Below, piece by piece: positions 1 to 11,093 of a DNA stretch of 64,000 nucleotides. A program made the translations under genes and the position numbers. Under the pieces are notes generated by a model that was given only the letters and a program-made list of their open reading frames with translations, did not search any database and was not told where the DNA came from. The stretch is from NCBI RefSeq assembly GCF_027244095.1, contig NC_069662.1, positions 87,702,294 to 87,766,293 of the forward strand, in the 5' to 3' direction. This DNA comes from Hemicordylus capensis. Lineage: Eukaryota; Chordata; Lepidosauria; Squamata; Cordylidae. Position 1 is the first letter of the stretch, and each line of letters opens with the position of its first letter.

Positions 1-24
1 GAAGAAGATGAAGATGACGAGTGA
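1..24 (+). CDS. Possible C-terminal end of an acidic protein (partial)
   Basis: The first 24 bases read E-E-D-E-D-D-E followed by TGA in frame 1, and an AATAAA lies 162 bases after the stop. This is what the last codons of a gene entering from the left would look like, since acidic tails occur in HMGB-like, ANP32-like and other chromatin proteins. Only seven codons are visible, so no family can be named. Purine-rich simple sequence could give the same reading by chance. Confidence 0.25.
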   Translation, partial: EEDEDDE

Positions 25-215
25 GCAGTACTCACTCGCAGGACAGTATTTAAGTTTTTCATGTGTAGGCTGGGCTGACAGTCTAAGTTTCTTAAAATAT
101 ATATTTTTTGTTTAGCCAAATTAGTTAACAAACATGGATGTTTGTTTAAGCAAATAACATATGCTGTAATGTTATTGTTTCAGTTGAATAAATCTATTTA
201 AATTGTTATTATTAA
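25..215 (+). other. Possible 3' UTR with poly(A) signal
   Basis: AT-rich sequence follows the TGA, with AATAAA at 187-192 and a T-rich stretch after it. It would be a short 3' UTR if the acidic codons at 1-24 are real. Inference only. Confidence 0.25.
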
Positions 216-382
216 GGTAATGATTATTTTTCTCCTTCCTAAGTACAACAGAAAAGTTGTCCAAATATGAATGATTAACCTATTAAACTGGGGATAAAAA
301 AACTAATATGAAAAGTTGTTATTCTAAAAATCTTCATCTACTTGCATATTAAAGTTATACCAGCAAGAATTAGTCTTTATGT

Positions 383-480
383 AGAAAACTATGATTTAAA
401 TCAAGCCTTACTGACTAGTGATTTAAATTGTGATTTAAATCGTGAATTAAATCAGTTTGATTTAAATCAAATCCACCCTG
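383..480. mobile_element. MITE end with repeated GATTTAAAT motif
   Basis: Several copies of a GATTTAAAT-type motif in both orientations lead up to CCACCCTG at 480. Read from the other strand the end is CAGGGTGGATTT, a hAT-style terminus. No matching left end is visible, so this is probably one end of a degraded DNA transposon. The rest of 216-957 is AT-rich and shows nothing I can assign. Confidence 0.4.
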
Positions 481-957
481 AATAGTTGTCACCATCTAGA
501 CCAAAGTAGGCACTTTTAAGGGCTTAGGCACACTTACACAGGTATCTACTGCACACAGTGTAAGAACAGGTAAGTTAAAATCTCTTTAAAAATACTCTGC
601 AGCACACCAATCAAAGGGCAAGGAAGGGAGCAAGCATACATCTTCAAGGTCAGCTTTCACTGCTTACTGCCCAGAAGGCATACAAAACCATGTTTTCAAA
701 TGCTTGGCTGTTTATGTGTGCTTCTTGCTCATTGTTTTGAGTGCTAGGCTTGTAAGAGACCTTTGAGTTTGCACACATATGGTTGTCAAGTTACTGATAA
801 CAGACTTTAATGACAAAACGGAAGTATTCCTGTGCACAGTAAAACACAGGCACCTAAGTACAGGGAGCATTTAAACTCTTTAAGACATCTGAAACTCTTC
901 CATTTTCACAAGAGAATGCAGTAGAAAAAATGAGAGTATGCATTAGAAAAAACAAGT

Positions 958-1245
958 ATGCCAGCAAGCATGACTTGTCCCCTTAGCTAAGCAGGGTCTG
1001 CCCTGGTTGCATATGAAAGGGAGACTAGAAGTGTGAGCACTGTAAGATATTCCTCTCCAGGGATGGAGCCGCTCTGGGAAGAGCAGAAGGTTTCAAGTTC
1101 CCTCCCTGGCTTCTCCAAGATAGGGCTGAGAGAGATTCCTTCCTGCAACCTTGGAGAAGCCACTGCCAGTCTGTTAAGACAATACTGAGCTAGAAAGACC
1201 AATGGTCTGACGCAGTATATGGCAGCTTTCTATGTTCCTATGTAC
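958..1245 (+). mobile_element. 5S-rRNA-derived SINE, near full length
   Basis: The head shares AGCTAAGCAGGGTCTG and GGGAGACT spacing with the internal promoter half of vertebrate 5S rRNA, followed by a unique body and a tail ending in TATGTTCCTATG. The same element recurs about ten times here in both orientations. The head lacks its first few bases. The 5S origin marks a SINE3-class (5S-Sauria-like) element transcribed by RNA polymerase III. Its tail resembles CR1/L2-type LINE ends, which hints at the LINE that mobilised it. Confidence 0.85.
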
Positions 1246-2078
1246 ACTAAAGATGAAGAGAGCTATTATGAAGTGATGTTTTTCATACTGGTCACACAAT
1301 TTTGAATCTTGAAGATCTCAGCTTTCATTCTTGAACATGTTTCTAACACTTTTGCTAGAAAATGACTCAAATGATGGTGCAATATCGGCAAGATCTCACA
1401 AGACAAGGGGAGCCTAGAAGAAATTTAAGGGTTGGGAAGCAGAACCGTCTGCCCTAAATAGTTTCAAGATGAACAGAGAACAAAAGTATACAATACAAGT
1501 AAATGTGCTTATTTGCTTAGCCCAATAATACCAATTTCAGTTCAGCTTTCCTTGGCACAGAGCTGGTTTTTTCTTCTTTACTGTCAAGCACAGAGACTTG
1601 TCCCCCACTATACTCACGGTGAATTTTATAATTAAATACAAACTAGATTCACATCTATAAAAATTCCACATGCCTAGAATTAGGTGCTAGCCTACATGAT
1701 CCTCACCCTACCCCACAAACTTTATCTATTCCCTCACTGGGTTGGCAGCCAAAGCTCTGATGCTCAAACCTAGTGTTTACACTCTTCCTACTGTAGCGAG
1801 GATTGTAAAAAAGCAATCTACTGTTATGAGTAATTCCATGAACAAGCCATTTATATGAGCAAATATTAAAGGGATGCTGCTTCTACATGCCTTAGTTGCC
1901 AACTTACCTGATGTGCCATGACCACAAGGGATAAGCTTGCCATTTAGAGTATTAACTAGGCCCTACCAACCCTACCCTTACAAATACCTAGGGATTAGCA
2001 AACTGCCATATTGAGGTACATTATACCTTTTTGTAAGAAGTTTAAGAACTTGCATATGACTCCAGAAAAGTGATCACT
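1246..2078. other. Unassigned sequence
   Basis: I see no long reading frame, tandem repeat or recognisable repeat family here. Confidence 0.5.
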
Positions 2079-2263
2079 CAGTGGAAGCCTTGGGGCACGT
2101 GAGCACACCGACAGGTTTTTTCATGTCTACTCAATTTTAGATCCCGCTCAGGCTGAATCAGGAAGGCCCCACTCTGAATACACGTGCACACACACTGCCT
2201 TGATGCTGCCACCCAGAACAAAACTCATTCTGCACACAGATGAAAAAAAGTGAGGGAACACTG
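2079..2263 (+). mobile_element. hAT-like MITE, degraded copy
   Basis: The body matches the well-preserved copies at 6559-6746 and 4334-4525: an ATTTTAGATCCCGCTCAGG core and a right end AACACTG. The left end has diverged from CAGTGTTCCCTCTAA, and no target duplication survives. Confidence 0.6.
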
Positions 2264-3671
2264 CTTAATTTCTGTCAGAACATACAGAACTGCTGTCTAT
2301 AAGTGAATAGCAAGGTGTAAAAAACACACTACAGGAATATTTCAGAGTGCTAGCCGTTACCATTCCAGGCAAAAAGAATCACAATCAACAACATAGTAAT
2401 TAAAGCTTATGCTGTATTCTCAGCTGGCTGCTTGCTCTGCAGTCTGAAGCATCTGGAGACTTGTGGTAATACTGTGCAAGTATTATACAAAATAAAGTAT
2501 TCTGACAGGAGATCATTGCTATGAGTCATGTAACATGACGCTGCTTTTCGATCAGTTCACTAAAACTACCTGTTGTCATGCCTGAGTGTACTTTTAACAA
2601 GCCCCAGCTATACTGCATCTTTTGGCAACAATTCCTATGGAAAGGGGACTTGAAAGATCACAAAAGAGGATAGTAGAAGGATCACCTATGGGAGTCATAG
2701 CAAGATTCGATACAAGATAGCACCTTTTAAAGCCTTTAGCTGCAGCCTATCTTCTTCAGGTGATGAAAGCTAATGAACCCAATATTTAGGTTCTCCTAGT
2801 CTTATCAGTCGGACATGAAAGCAAAGAAGATGTTGTAATTGATTGTTCTTTTTAATTCCTCCAGGCAGAACAAAGAAGTCTGCGTTTCTGCTTCTGCCCC
2901 CTACATAGCCACTGGCACATTACATACAGAACCATCACACACTGCAAGGTGCTGGGAAAGACTACACTTCCCAGTGGTCTGTATACACCCTTAAAGGTGC
3001 CACTGGGACTCACCAGGGCTCCGTGTTTCTTAAAAGGCCCCCTGTTACTGGAAAAAGTACTGTACAGCAATTGGCACAGTAGAAAACTGCTCTCGCATTG
3101 AGGTGCGAGAGCCAAAATGGCCACGTGGAGCCAATCTTCCGCTGTTGTGGGACGCCATTGCTGGGAAAAGCTTTCAGGGCCAGCAGTATGGGAGGTAAGC
3201 ACTTTCTAATTTACACTTAAAAGGTGCCTCCTGGTGCCACCCCCCCGAATGGCGCCCACACCATCCACTAAATATGGTCACAGCCTTGCTGTGAGCTGAG
3301 CCAGGCCAGCTGAGCCAGGCCACCCCCACCCGAGCAAAATCCTTTGGGGGAGAGAGAGCAAGGGGCCAAAATGCCCCCAGGCAGAGCACAAATGGCCAAC
3401 ACAGCCATGGAAAATAGAAGGTGGGGAGAGCATGCAAACCCAGGGCCAGGAAGGCCCAGCTGTGCTGTCACCACTCCTCCTCCACTGCCTCCGTTGCTTC
3501 CAGGCCCTCTCAGCCGCGCAGAGCTTATTGTTGGTCAGAGCTCCCTGTTGTGCCGCCACCGCACCTCCTTCCATAACCCCTCAACTCTAGCATAAATGCA
3601 GCACCAGCATAAATGACTCAGACACCTGAAAATAACTTTTAAGAATGTACGCGCTGTGGTATTTCTGCCAA
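2264..3671. other. Unassigned sequence, GC-rich from about 3.2 kb
   Basis: Several overlapping reading frames at 3.17-3.6 kb occur on both strands in GC-rich, proline/glycine-biased sequence. They look like by-products of base composition rather than exons. No repeat family is recognised. Confidence 0.4.
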
Positions 3672-3975
3672 AAAATACAGTATTTTTTGCCATGGGATGT
3701 GGTGGTGGCCACTAGCTTGGAAGGCTTTAAAAGGGGCTTAGACAAATTCATGGAGGTCTATCAATGGCTGCTAGTCTGATGGCTATAGGCCACCTCCAGC
3801 CTCAGAGGCAAGATTCCTCCAAATACCAGTTGCAGGGGAGCAAAAGCAGGAGAGAGTGCATGCCCTCACCTATGGGCTTCTCAGAGGCATCTGGTGGGCC
3901 ACTGTGAGAAATTGGATGCTGGACTAGATAAGCCTTGGGCCTGATCCAGCAGGGCTGTTCTTATGTTCTTACTTC
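3672..3975 (+). mobile_element. CR1-type LINE 3' end
   Basis: This is a typical CR1 terminal region: a segment with GGCTTCTCAGAGGCATCTGG, then GGATGCTGGACTAGAT, GCCTGATCCAGCAGG, ending in TTCTTATGTTCTTA. It is a 5'-truncated copy without coding sequence. Confidence 0.8.
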
Positions 3976-4333
3976 TTACACAATCTCCCATGTCAGGAAA
4001 TATGGTATGTGAACCTCATCAGGTTTAGTGCTGGAGGTGGTAAGATATGACATGCATAACATGAGTCATTGTGGGGCAGTGACGGAAATATTCAGCATGG
4101 GAAAACCAGGTCCATATCCCTAGCCCAGGATTCTTCACACAACATGGTGTGATACATGCAGCAGGGAGCTGTAGCCAATTCCAGCTCCTTGGGACACAGA
4201 AACATGAAGTGTGCATTTGTCACATCATACAGATAGCTTAAAGCTCATATCCGTATATAGTAAAAAGGTCCTCACTATCTTTCACTACCCTACCCCACTG
4301 GGCTATTGCAAGGACAAAATGAGATAGTACAAT

Positions 4334-4525
4334 CAGTGTTTTCTCTAATTTTTTTCATCTGTGTGGGAAATGAGTTTTGCTCTGGGTGGCAGTATCAAGG
4401 CACTGTGTGAGCACATGCAATCAGAGTGGGGCCTTCCTGACTCAACCTGAGCGGGATCTAAAATTAACTGGACATCAAAAAACTTGTGAGCACGTGCACA
4501 TACACATTCCTTAGAGAGAACGCCA
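4334..4525 (-). mobile_element. hAT-like MITE, inverted copy
   Basis: The left end is CAGTGTTTTCTCTAA and the body is the reverse complement of the element at 6559-6746. Flanks AGTACAAT (4326-4333) and AGTACAGC (4526-4533) agree at six of eight bases, consistent with an aged 8-bp target duplication. Confidence 0.7.
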
Positions 4526-4764
4526 AGTACAGCGTATCCTTGCACTCCACAGAGGAAAGCTGGGTACAGATTTAATACAATATAATAAATACAATAGTGA
4601 ACTGCTGCCACACAGCTATCAAGTTACTCCTGCTTGGCTAGGTTAAAATTGAAATAAGGAACGTTAACTCAGCATATTATAGACACCTGCGATCTATTTA
4701 GGGCAGTACTCAACTGTGGGCCACATCCACTACACTAGAAGTAAGGTTCTGAGAAGAATCCAGA

Positions 4765-4880
4765 GCCAATACTTAGTACTTATATAGTTCAAGGATATGC
4801 CCCAAACCTTGAATATTATCTTGTTACAATTCTTCTGACCACCCTGTGAGGCAAGTCACCATCCCCATATTGCTAAGTGA
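4765..4880 (+). mobile_element. MIR/CORE-like SINE fragment
   Basis: The segment with CACCCTGTGAGGCAAG followed by ATCCCCATATTGC resembles the conserved part of MIR-type SINEs and L2-related tails. It is short and old, and the assignment is from memory. Confidence 0.45.
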
Positions 4881-4899
4881 TATACTGCCAGAACACTGG

Positions 4900-5145
4900 C
4901 TGCCTTATCAAAGGTAAAGTGTGCCGTAGAGTCGATTTCAACTCCTGGTGTCCACAGAGCCCTGTGGTTGTCTTTGGTAGAATACAGGAGGGGTTTACCA
5001 TTGCCTCCTCCCGTGCAGTCTGAGATGATGCCTTTCAGCATCTTCCTATATCACTGCTGCCTGATATAGTACCAGCAGGGATTCAAAATGGCAACCTTCT
5101 GCTTGTTAGTCGAGCATTTCCCCGCTGCGCCACTTAACAGGCAAG
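4900..5145 (-). mobile_element. tRNA-derived SINE with Bov-B-like tail (Sauria type)
   Basis: Reverse complement of the element at 49480-49745. The tRNA-like head lies at the right (GCGCCACTTAACAG side), and the tail at the left reads as the GTCGATTTCAACTCC-type end shared with Bov-B LINEs. It is diverged from the other copies. The next 60 bases or so (5208-5270) resemble another common lizard repeat piece around TTCCCAGGTAAACCTG. Confidence 0.75.
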
Positions 5146-6414
5146 CCAAAGTGTGTGGTCAGATACAGCCTCTCCCTTTCAGTGCCCTCCAATGTCTGCT
5201 GACTTCGTAAGTCCTATTGTGTTCCATGGGCTTATTCCCAGGTAAACCTGCACAGGACTGCAGCCTTAATCAAGGATTAATTTCTGCTTCTTGGGGGCAG
5301 GGCAAGAGAAAGATGGGAGATTGTCCTTGCGACTGTGCTGTGTCCTCCCTAGCCTAATTAAGATATTGGGGCAATCACTACCATTCCAGACCGCAGACCA
5401 AACTTGGATCTGGACTTGGACTTGTTTGGCAGCAGAGGCACTTTCACTGCTGCCCACTACCAAAATGACCAGCCCCAAACTCCTTCTCAGAACCCGTGGG
5501 AAAAGCTGGGGTCTATTTTGGCAGTGGTGGTGCTGCTGCTTCCACCTAAACTAGCACTGATCCAAACTCTCCCCCCATTTTCCCTACCCCTTTAGCAAAA
5601 TGGGGAGGGGGCTCTTCTCAGCTTCAGGAGGAACAATCATTTCAAGATACGTAGGTGGTTGAGTCAGCTTGCCAGTGGCAATGTGTTTTTCCAAGTAGTG
5701 TTATGCCTCTTTAAGTAGCAGTGCTTAAAGCTGTTCTTTCCTGGCATGCAGCTCCTGATGCCTTCCTTTCCCCCACCCCAAAATTCATCACAGAATGATG
5801 TTACATTGCAACACTTGTATCATCCCCAGTGCATTCTGGGGGAAGTGTCAGACAGAAGAAGCTAGCTGCCAGAGCAGTGCTTTAAGCACTCCCACTGACT
5901 GTAGAGGTGCGAACACATCACTAGTAACCTACCCCTTCAACACCTAGCAATTTGAAAGTGTCACCCCCAACATTTCTCACTGTTTTCAACTCAGCACCCC
6001 AAAGTTAGTTGAATATTTCAGGTCAGATTTAACAGACTGCTCTAGCTTCCTCTCCACCTTCATAGCTATATGAAGATGATCCCTAACATACCCTAGTTCT
6101 TCGTGTTCACACACTCGGACTCCTCCCATCACCCTTGCCAGAAAGTGATCCCACGGCACAGGTGACAATTACAAATGCAAAACCTTGCAGATGGAAAATG
6201 GAAAACCTTGCAGATGTGATTTGCTGAAAGCCACCATACAAGTTCACACTTCATTATGAAAAGGTGTCAAGGAGCAATTTATCACTGGCTTGTTTGCCAG
6301 GGACAAGTTGACAGCTCCTCCTAAGCAAGCCACCAAAGTGGCAAATCCAATCCCTTTAATGCAGCACTTTGGGTAAAGGAAACATCTCTGCTAATGTCAC
6401 ACACACTTACTTTA
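5146..6414. other. Mostly unassigned sequence
   Basis: Apart from the short repeat piece near 5208-5270, no coding region or repeat is recognisable. The overlapping frames at 5.27-5.6 kb lie on both strands and lack family features. Confidence 0.4.
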
Positions 6415-6422
6415 GCTCTAAG

Positions 6423-6755
6423 CAGACCTGCTCAACTATGCCCCCCCCCAGTTGTTTTTGGACTACAACTCCCATAACCCCCAGCCACAGCAGCCAATAT
6501 CCAGGGATTATAGAAGTTGTAGGCCAACATCTGGAGAAGGGCTGAAGTTGAGCAGCCCCAGTGTTCCCTCTAAGGCGTGTGCACGCTCACAAGTTTTTTG
6601 AAGTCCGCTCAGTTAATTTTAGATCCCACTCAGGTTGAATCAGGAAAGCCCCACTCTGAATGCACGTACGCACACACTGCCTTGATACTGATGCCCAGAA
6701 TAAAACTCAATCTGCACCCAGATGAAATAGATTAGAGAGAACACTGAGCAGCCCT
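6423..6755. mobile_element. hAT-like MITE interrupted by a second MITE
   Basis: The left terminus is CAGACCTGCTCAAC and the right terminus, read on the other strand, is AGGGCTGCTCAAC. The target duplication GCTCTAAG is intact at 6415-6422 and 6756-6763. The element contains the body with ACTACAACTCCCATAA typical of an abundant lizard MITE and is split near its right end by the element at 6559-6746. Confidence 0.85.
6559..6746 (+). mobile_element. hAT-like MITE nested in another MITE
   Basis: Termini are CAGTGTTCCCTCTAA and (inverted) CAGTGTTCTCTCTAAT, flanked by perfect 8-bp duplications AGCAGCCC at 6551-6558 and 6747-6754. It has no coding capacity, so it was moved by a transposase from elsewhere. 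It is younger than its host element. Confidence 0.9.
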
Positions 6756-6763
6756 GCTCTAAG

Positions 6764-8073
6764 GTAATCATCTCTAGGTTTCTCAGTATCAGGTTAGCTT
6801 GTACTATACCATATTATAGAAAATACACTTGCAATGTAAAGTTTAACAGCAACTATGGCAACCATTTTTAGCAAGAAATCTTACGATCAGGTACCTGTCC
6901 CTAGGTTTGCCCCCAAATTCCTGTGTTTGAGTTCAAGAAGAAGAAAAAACTCTGTATCATACATGTGAGGTGGAAATTTCTCAATTTATGAGAATACTAG
7001 CCAACATCCAAACTAGCACCATTCATGTGCAGCAAAGCAAGATTCAGACAACTGCTGCATAGTCACTTGAGAGTGGGAAGGAACAATTTTCACCAGTCTC
7101 CCTTTCCCTCTAAAGTCCACCATGCATCACAGATTCTCCACCCACCCCCCATATTTCAATTCAGCTACTTGAAAAACTTTGAATGCATTGGATTTTTTTG
7201 TTTCTTTACTAAATGAATAGGTCAATCACAATATATTCAGGACATCAGGAAAATTTACATAGCAAATTTTTATGCAAATGAGGAAAAGTTACATGAGAAT
7301 CCCCCCCACCCCAGAAAATTTTTCACATCTCTGCCTTGTGCTAATCTGTACAATTTAAAGCACAAGGTGGTTTTGTTGTTGTTTTTGGACAAATATTCAG
7401 TGGCTGAACCATAGTACTACATATGACTTCTTGGTGACTGCCTGCACACTGTCACAAGAAACCTAGGTTTGCAACATGCACATTGAGAAGTTAAGCTTAG
7501 AACAACTTCCTCACCTGCTGCTAGCAAATACAAACTGACAGGTTTAAAAAATCTTAAACTTAGAGATAAGTTTCATGAAGGGTTTTTTGTTTGGGCTATA
7601 TAAATATGCAAGTCAATACATTAAATGAAACTGAGGAAACCAAGTTGCCAAAAGCATGAGCATTATTTTTTAATGTATGTTTAAAAATCACTGTGTAAAA
7701 CCTGACTACCAGTTACATTTCTTAGGTTGACACAAAAATAATGTTAAAATTCATTACATCCAGTTATCGTGGCCAATATACTAATGTCACACATGCAGAC
7801 AAATGGTTTGCATGTGCAATGGGGAGTGAAACAGGCAAAAATCATCCTTCTCAGCTGCCCCCTGAAGGTCCAACCCTCAAAGACGTTTTCAGAGGGTGGG
7901 GGGCGGGGGGGACTAACCAAAATCACTCCTCTCCCATTGCACATTAACACATTAGTCTACGCATGAAACACTAGCTAGCATGTTACCCAATATAATTAAA
8001 GGGTATGTTACCCAATATAAATTAACTTTCTGATACCAAAGGTAATTTATGCTAGAGAGATACATCTGAGAAC
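6764..8073. other. Unassigned sequence
   Basis: AT-rich with short homopolymer and GTT runs. Small overlapping frames at 7.74-7.97 kb occur on both strands. Nothing can be assigned. Confidence 0.45.
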
Positions 8074-8081
8074 TATTATAA

Positions 8082-8217
8082 CAAGGATTCTCAATGTTGG
8101 GTCCCCAGATGTTATTGGACTTCAACTCCTATAATCCCCAGCCCCAGTGGCATTTGGTTGGGGACTATAGAAGTTGAAGTCCACTAATATCTGGGGATCC
8201 AATGTTGAGAATCCCTG
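8082..8217. mobile_element. Palindromic hAT-like MITE
   Basis: Arms CAAGGATTCTCAATGTTGG and, inverted, CAGGGATTCTCAACATTGG enclose two facing copies of the CCCCAGATGTTATTGGAC-type body. Flanks TATTATAA and CATTATAA agree at seven of eight bases. It is the same family as 29943-30078 and 48617-48751. Confidence 0.85.
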
Positions 8218-8225
8218 CATTATAA

Positions 8226-10070
8226 TACACGTTAGTCTTAAGGCCACACTGTCCTTCACCAGACTGAATGTATTCAAATTCACCCTAACTACAAATAAAT
8301 GCAAAGAGAACCCTGTTCATATGGCAATAGTTCCCATTGCATTTGCAGTTTTATAATCAGGCTAGAGATGCACTACAGAAACAGAACTCAAAACAGAATC
8401 TTGTTGATAGTACCTTGACTATTTTAGACCTATTTCAAATCATAACTTAACTATGAGTTTGGTCTCAGATCCTTCTAGTTATCAGCTCTTTCTATAAAGC
8501 AACAGAAATAGCAAGGAGAATAAGCAGGGCTATGAATTATTAGACACTTCAAATTTTAGGAGAAGCATCTTCAAACCTGCCCTACTCCCAAGAAGACAGT
8601 AGCTTCTTATGCTCCTTGTTCAATGTTGCTTATTCTAAACTCTACATTTCTGGCTGAACTGAACTCCTGAGCACTGCTTTGTTTCCCCCAGGCATAGCAA
8701 GATATACACCGGCACAGCAAGACCTACAACCAAGGTACATAGAAGGTATGGAAGCAAACATGTTCAGGAGAAGCTTTCATCTCTCAGGTGTCCATAACAT
8801 CTCAATGAGACCTGCAGGGCTGGTGGAAGAATTGGACTAGCTATAAAGTGCTGGCAGAGTTAGAAGTTATACACTTGCCCTCTGCAAGTTTCAGAAACTA
8901 AACCAAGAATTCGCTCCACGTTTAAAGAAATGGCATGCTTTCTAACTCCACTGATATATGATCTGGAATATTTTGAATAAAAGTAATAGGGTTTTTAGCC
9001 ACATGGACATCTGCTACTGGAGATTCCTCTCTACTAATCCCACAGAATTAAACAGGAGTTTTAAAACTTTTAACTGCAATACAAGCACATATTTCATGAA
9101 GTCTGGAATAGGATTATATACATATTTCTAAAGCAAGTGAAAACTTAAATGCAGAAGTAACCAGTTTTCCATTGACCCAACTGTGGAAGTTTTTTTGTTT
9201 AGCCAGAGAATTAGAAGTCTTAATAAACTAATTATCTTTTGTTTTAAAACATGAAACACAATTAGGGAAAGGATGACCCAACATGATTAAAACAAGTATC
9301 CTAACATTACTTTAGCAATTAAGTGATCCAATAAGTGGGCTGCTTATCATAGTTTTTCTGCTCAGCAGGTAAAGTCCTGAGAAGGCTGGACAAGCCCCTT
9401 TGCAGTATGAGAAAGCAGGTGTGTTCAAGGTAATTCAACTGTATTAAGCTCTTGGCAATCTGCCCACATGGTTCCTTGTGATAAATGCTGAAAGCCTTTG
9501 CAGCCTGACATAGTTACCAAAGTCAAGTATACAGATAATACCTTTGTCTCGGATGGCAAGATCCACAAGCCATTCAAAACCGTTTTCCTGCACTTAAGCT
9601 GGTTCATTTCTAGTGTTTCTAATTCAAAGCCCTAAAACGTCAATAAATGCAATATAAAAAATGCTTAACCTTTCAAATGCTTGTATTTAGATCCTAGTCA
9701 TCCTGTCCTTTCGACAAGTTTGGCTTGAACAGAATGGCACAATCAGGACACTTCAATACACCCCAATTCCTATGCACACAGAAGTAGAAAATTCACAGAG
9801 AAAGCAAATTTTAGCTATCACTGCCATCCTCCCCTTAATACACAGAGAAGACTGCTGGCCTAACTTTGAGCAACACCACAGCTCAGTGAAAAAGGATTCT
9901 CATAGCTTCTTGGTATAAGCACGGCTTAATCTTAACTACAAACCCAGAATCTGTCTTCATATTACAGGGATTCAGTATCAGGCAACTATAAATGGCATAG
10001 ATGGCTTTTAAAAAGGGATTACATAGAGAACAGGTCTATCAATAGACAACTATAGCCAAGTTGAACCTCC
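8226..10070. other. Unassigned sequence
   Basis: No reading frame over 60 codons with recognisable features, no tandem repeat, and no repeat family recognised. If the candidate - strand exon at 10.6 kb is real, this would be part of its first intron. Confidence 0.4.
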
Positions 10071-10074
10071 ATAT

Positions 10075-10235
10075 TCAGAAGCCATCCGACACAGCAGGGG
10101 ACAGACAAAAGAGGAGGGCTGTTCCCTTCATGCCTTGGTTGTGAGCTTCCCAGAAGCATCTGGCTAGCCGCTCCTGGAAAGATGCTGGAACTCCAGCCTG
10201 ATTCAGCAGGTCTCTTTGTTGTGCCACACAATACA
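10075..10235 (+). mobile_element. CR1-type LINE 3' fragment
   Basis: GAGCTTCCCAGAAGCATCTGG, GAAAGATGCTGGA and GCCTGATTCAGCAGGTC follow the same order as the CR1 end at 3672-3975. Diverged and 5'-truncated. Confidence 0.65.
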
Positions 10236-10329
10236 GAGGATGGTCGCCCCTCACCAAGAGGGGCAACAGGCAAACCCACAAATCTGAGCTCTAGCAAGCG
10301 AAAGGCTTCCTGATAGGCCCAGCAGCTCT

Positions 10330-10810
10330 CCTTTGCCGAAGAAGTTCAGCATTGCGGATAAAAAAAAAGGCTTAAAGGAGAGAGAGAGACAGAGGCTTCC
10401 AAAACAGAGCGCTGTCGAAACTCCGAATTTTTCTCCAGTCCCCCCTCTGACAATACTGAGCCTCGATTTAATACGAGCGCAGCAGCCCGCTAATCCACCC
10501 GCTCGCCCACCCACCCACCCACCGCCAGTTTACAGGCCCATGTCTCCAGTAGGGCAAACGGGGGCCCGGCCCCAGGAAACGACTTGCTGGCCCCGTTATA
10601 GCACCCCCGGCCAGAGACTGGGCGGCGGCCACTTACTAGCTGAGCGTCGCGAACGTCCTCGTCCCCACCGCGCCCGCTGTCTGACGGAGAAGAAGAGGGA
10701 GCGAGCGAGGAACAGAGAAAGGAAGTGGAAAAGTCCCCACCGCGCCTGCTACCTGACGGAGGAGAGGGAGGGAGGAAGGAAGTCGAAGACAAGAAGAGAG
10801 GCAAGCCATC
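10330..10810 (-). promoter_or_regulatory. CpG-rich island with candidate 5' exon
   Basis: GC-rich, CpG-rich sequence in an otherwise AT-rich region. Read on the - strand, a pyrimidine-rich leader beginning beside the palindrome at 10814 runs through two copies of a roughly 72-bp GC-rich unit to CTCAGCTA followed by GTAAGTGG. The strong splice donor GTAAGT sits at 10636-10631. This would be the untranslated first exon (about 10637-10810) of a gene extending left. The leader resembles the YAE1 leader at 50830-50870. No ATG-led protein of known family is visible. The 176-codon frame on the + strand here is Arg/Pro-rich and looks compositional. Confidence 0.45.
10658..10800. repeat. Two-unit GC-rich tandem repeat, about 72 bp
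   Basis: GTCCCCACCGCGCC begins both units (10658 and 10730), each followed by a CTGACGGAG stretch and purine-rich sequence. The units differ at many positions, so the duplication is not recent. Confidence 0.75.
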
Positions 10811-10813
10811 CCA

Positions 10814-10949
10814 CCTCCTCTGCTTGTCATTGGTTGAGGGGTGTACAGGCTGAGGCTGACTGACAACCCAGCCGAGGAAAATGCCTGGAAAGGAGCCTGT
10901 CAGTCAGCCTCAGCCTGCACACCCTTCGACCAATGACAAGCAGAGGAGG
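10814..10949. repeat. Promoter palindrome with facing CCAAT boxes
   Basis: Arms of about 53 bp (10814-10866 and 10897-10949) are nearly perfect reverse complements around a 30-base centre. Each arm contains TGTCATTGG or its mirror CCAATGACA, so two CCAAT boxes face one another. A related palindrome lies upstream of YAE1 at 50699-50818. On the right side a TATATAG lies at 11038-11044. Confidence 0.85.
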
Positions 10950-11093
10950 CGGGGACTCCAGTGGGAGGGGTGGGGCTAGGGAGGGATCAAAGGACCTTGT
11001 CAGACAGAGGGGTTGATGGTTGATCGTCAGAGAGCACTATATAGCAAAGACAAAGAGCGGGAAAGTGATTTGAACACCAATTTTGTGTTTTTC

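Noticed and set aside
958-1100. A 5S rRNA gene
   Set aside because: Only parts resemble 5S rRNA, the rest differs, the element recurs many times with a common non-5S body and tail, and copies are truncated. It is a SINE.
3174-3595. Overlapping frames of 68-98 codons on both strands
   Set aside because: GC-rich, no motif, mutually overlapping in several frames. No reason to prefer any.
10333-10863. 176-codon + strand frame in the CpG island
   Set aside because: Extremely rich in Arg, Pro and Glu, crosses a tandem repeat and half of a palindrome, and has no domain. Long frames are expected by chance in such GC-rich sequence.
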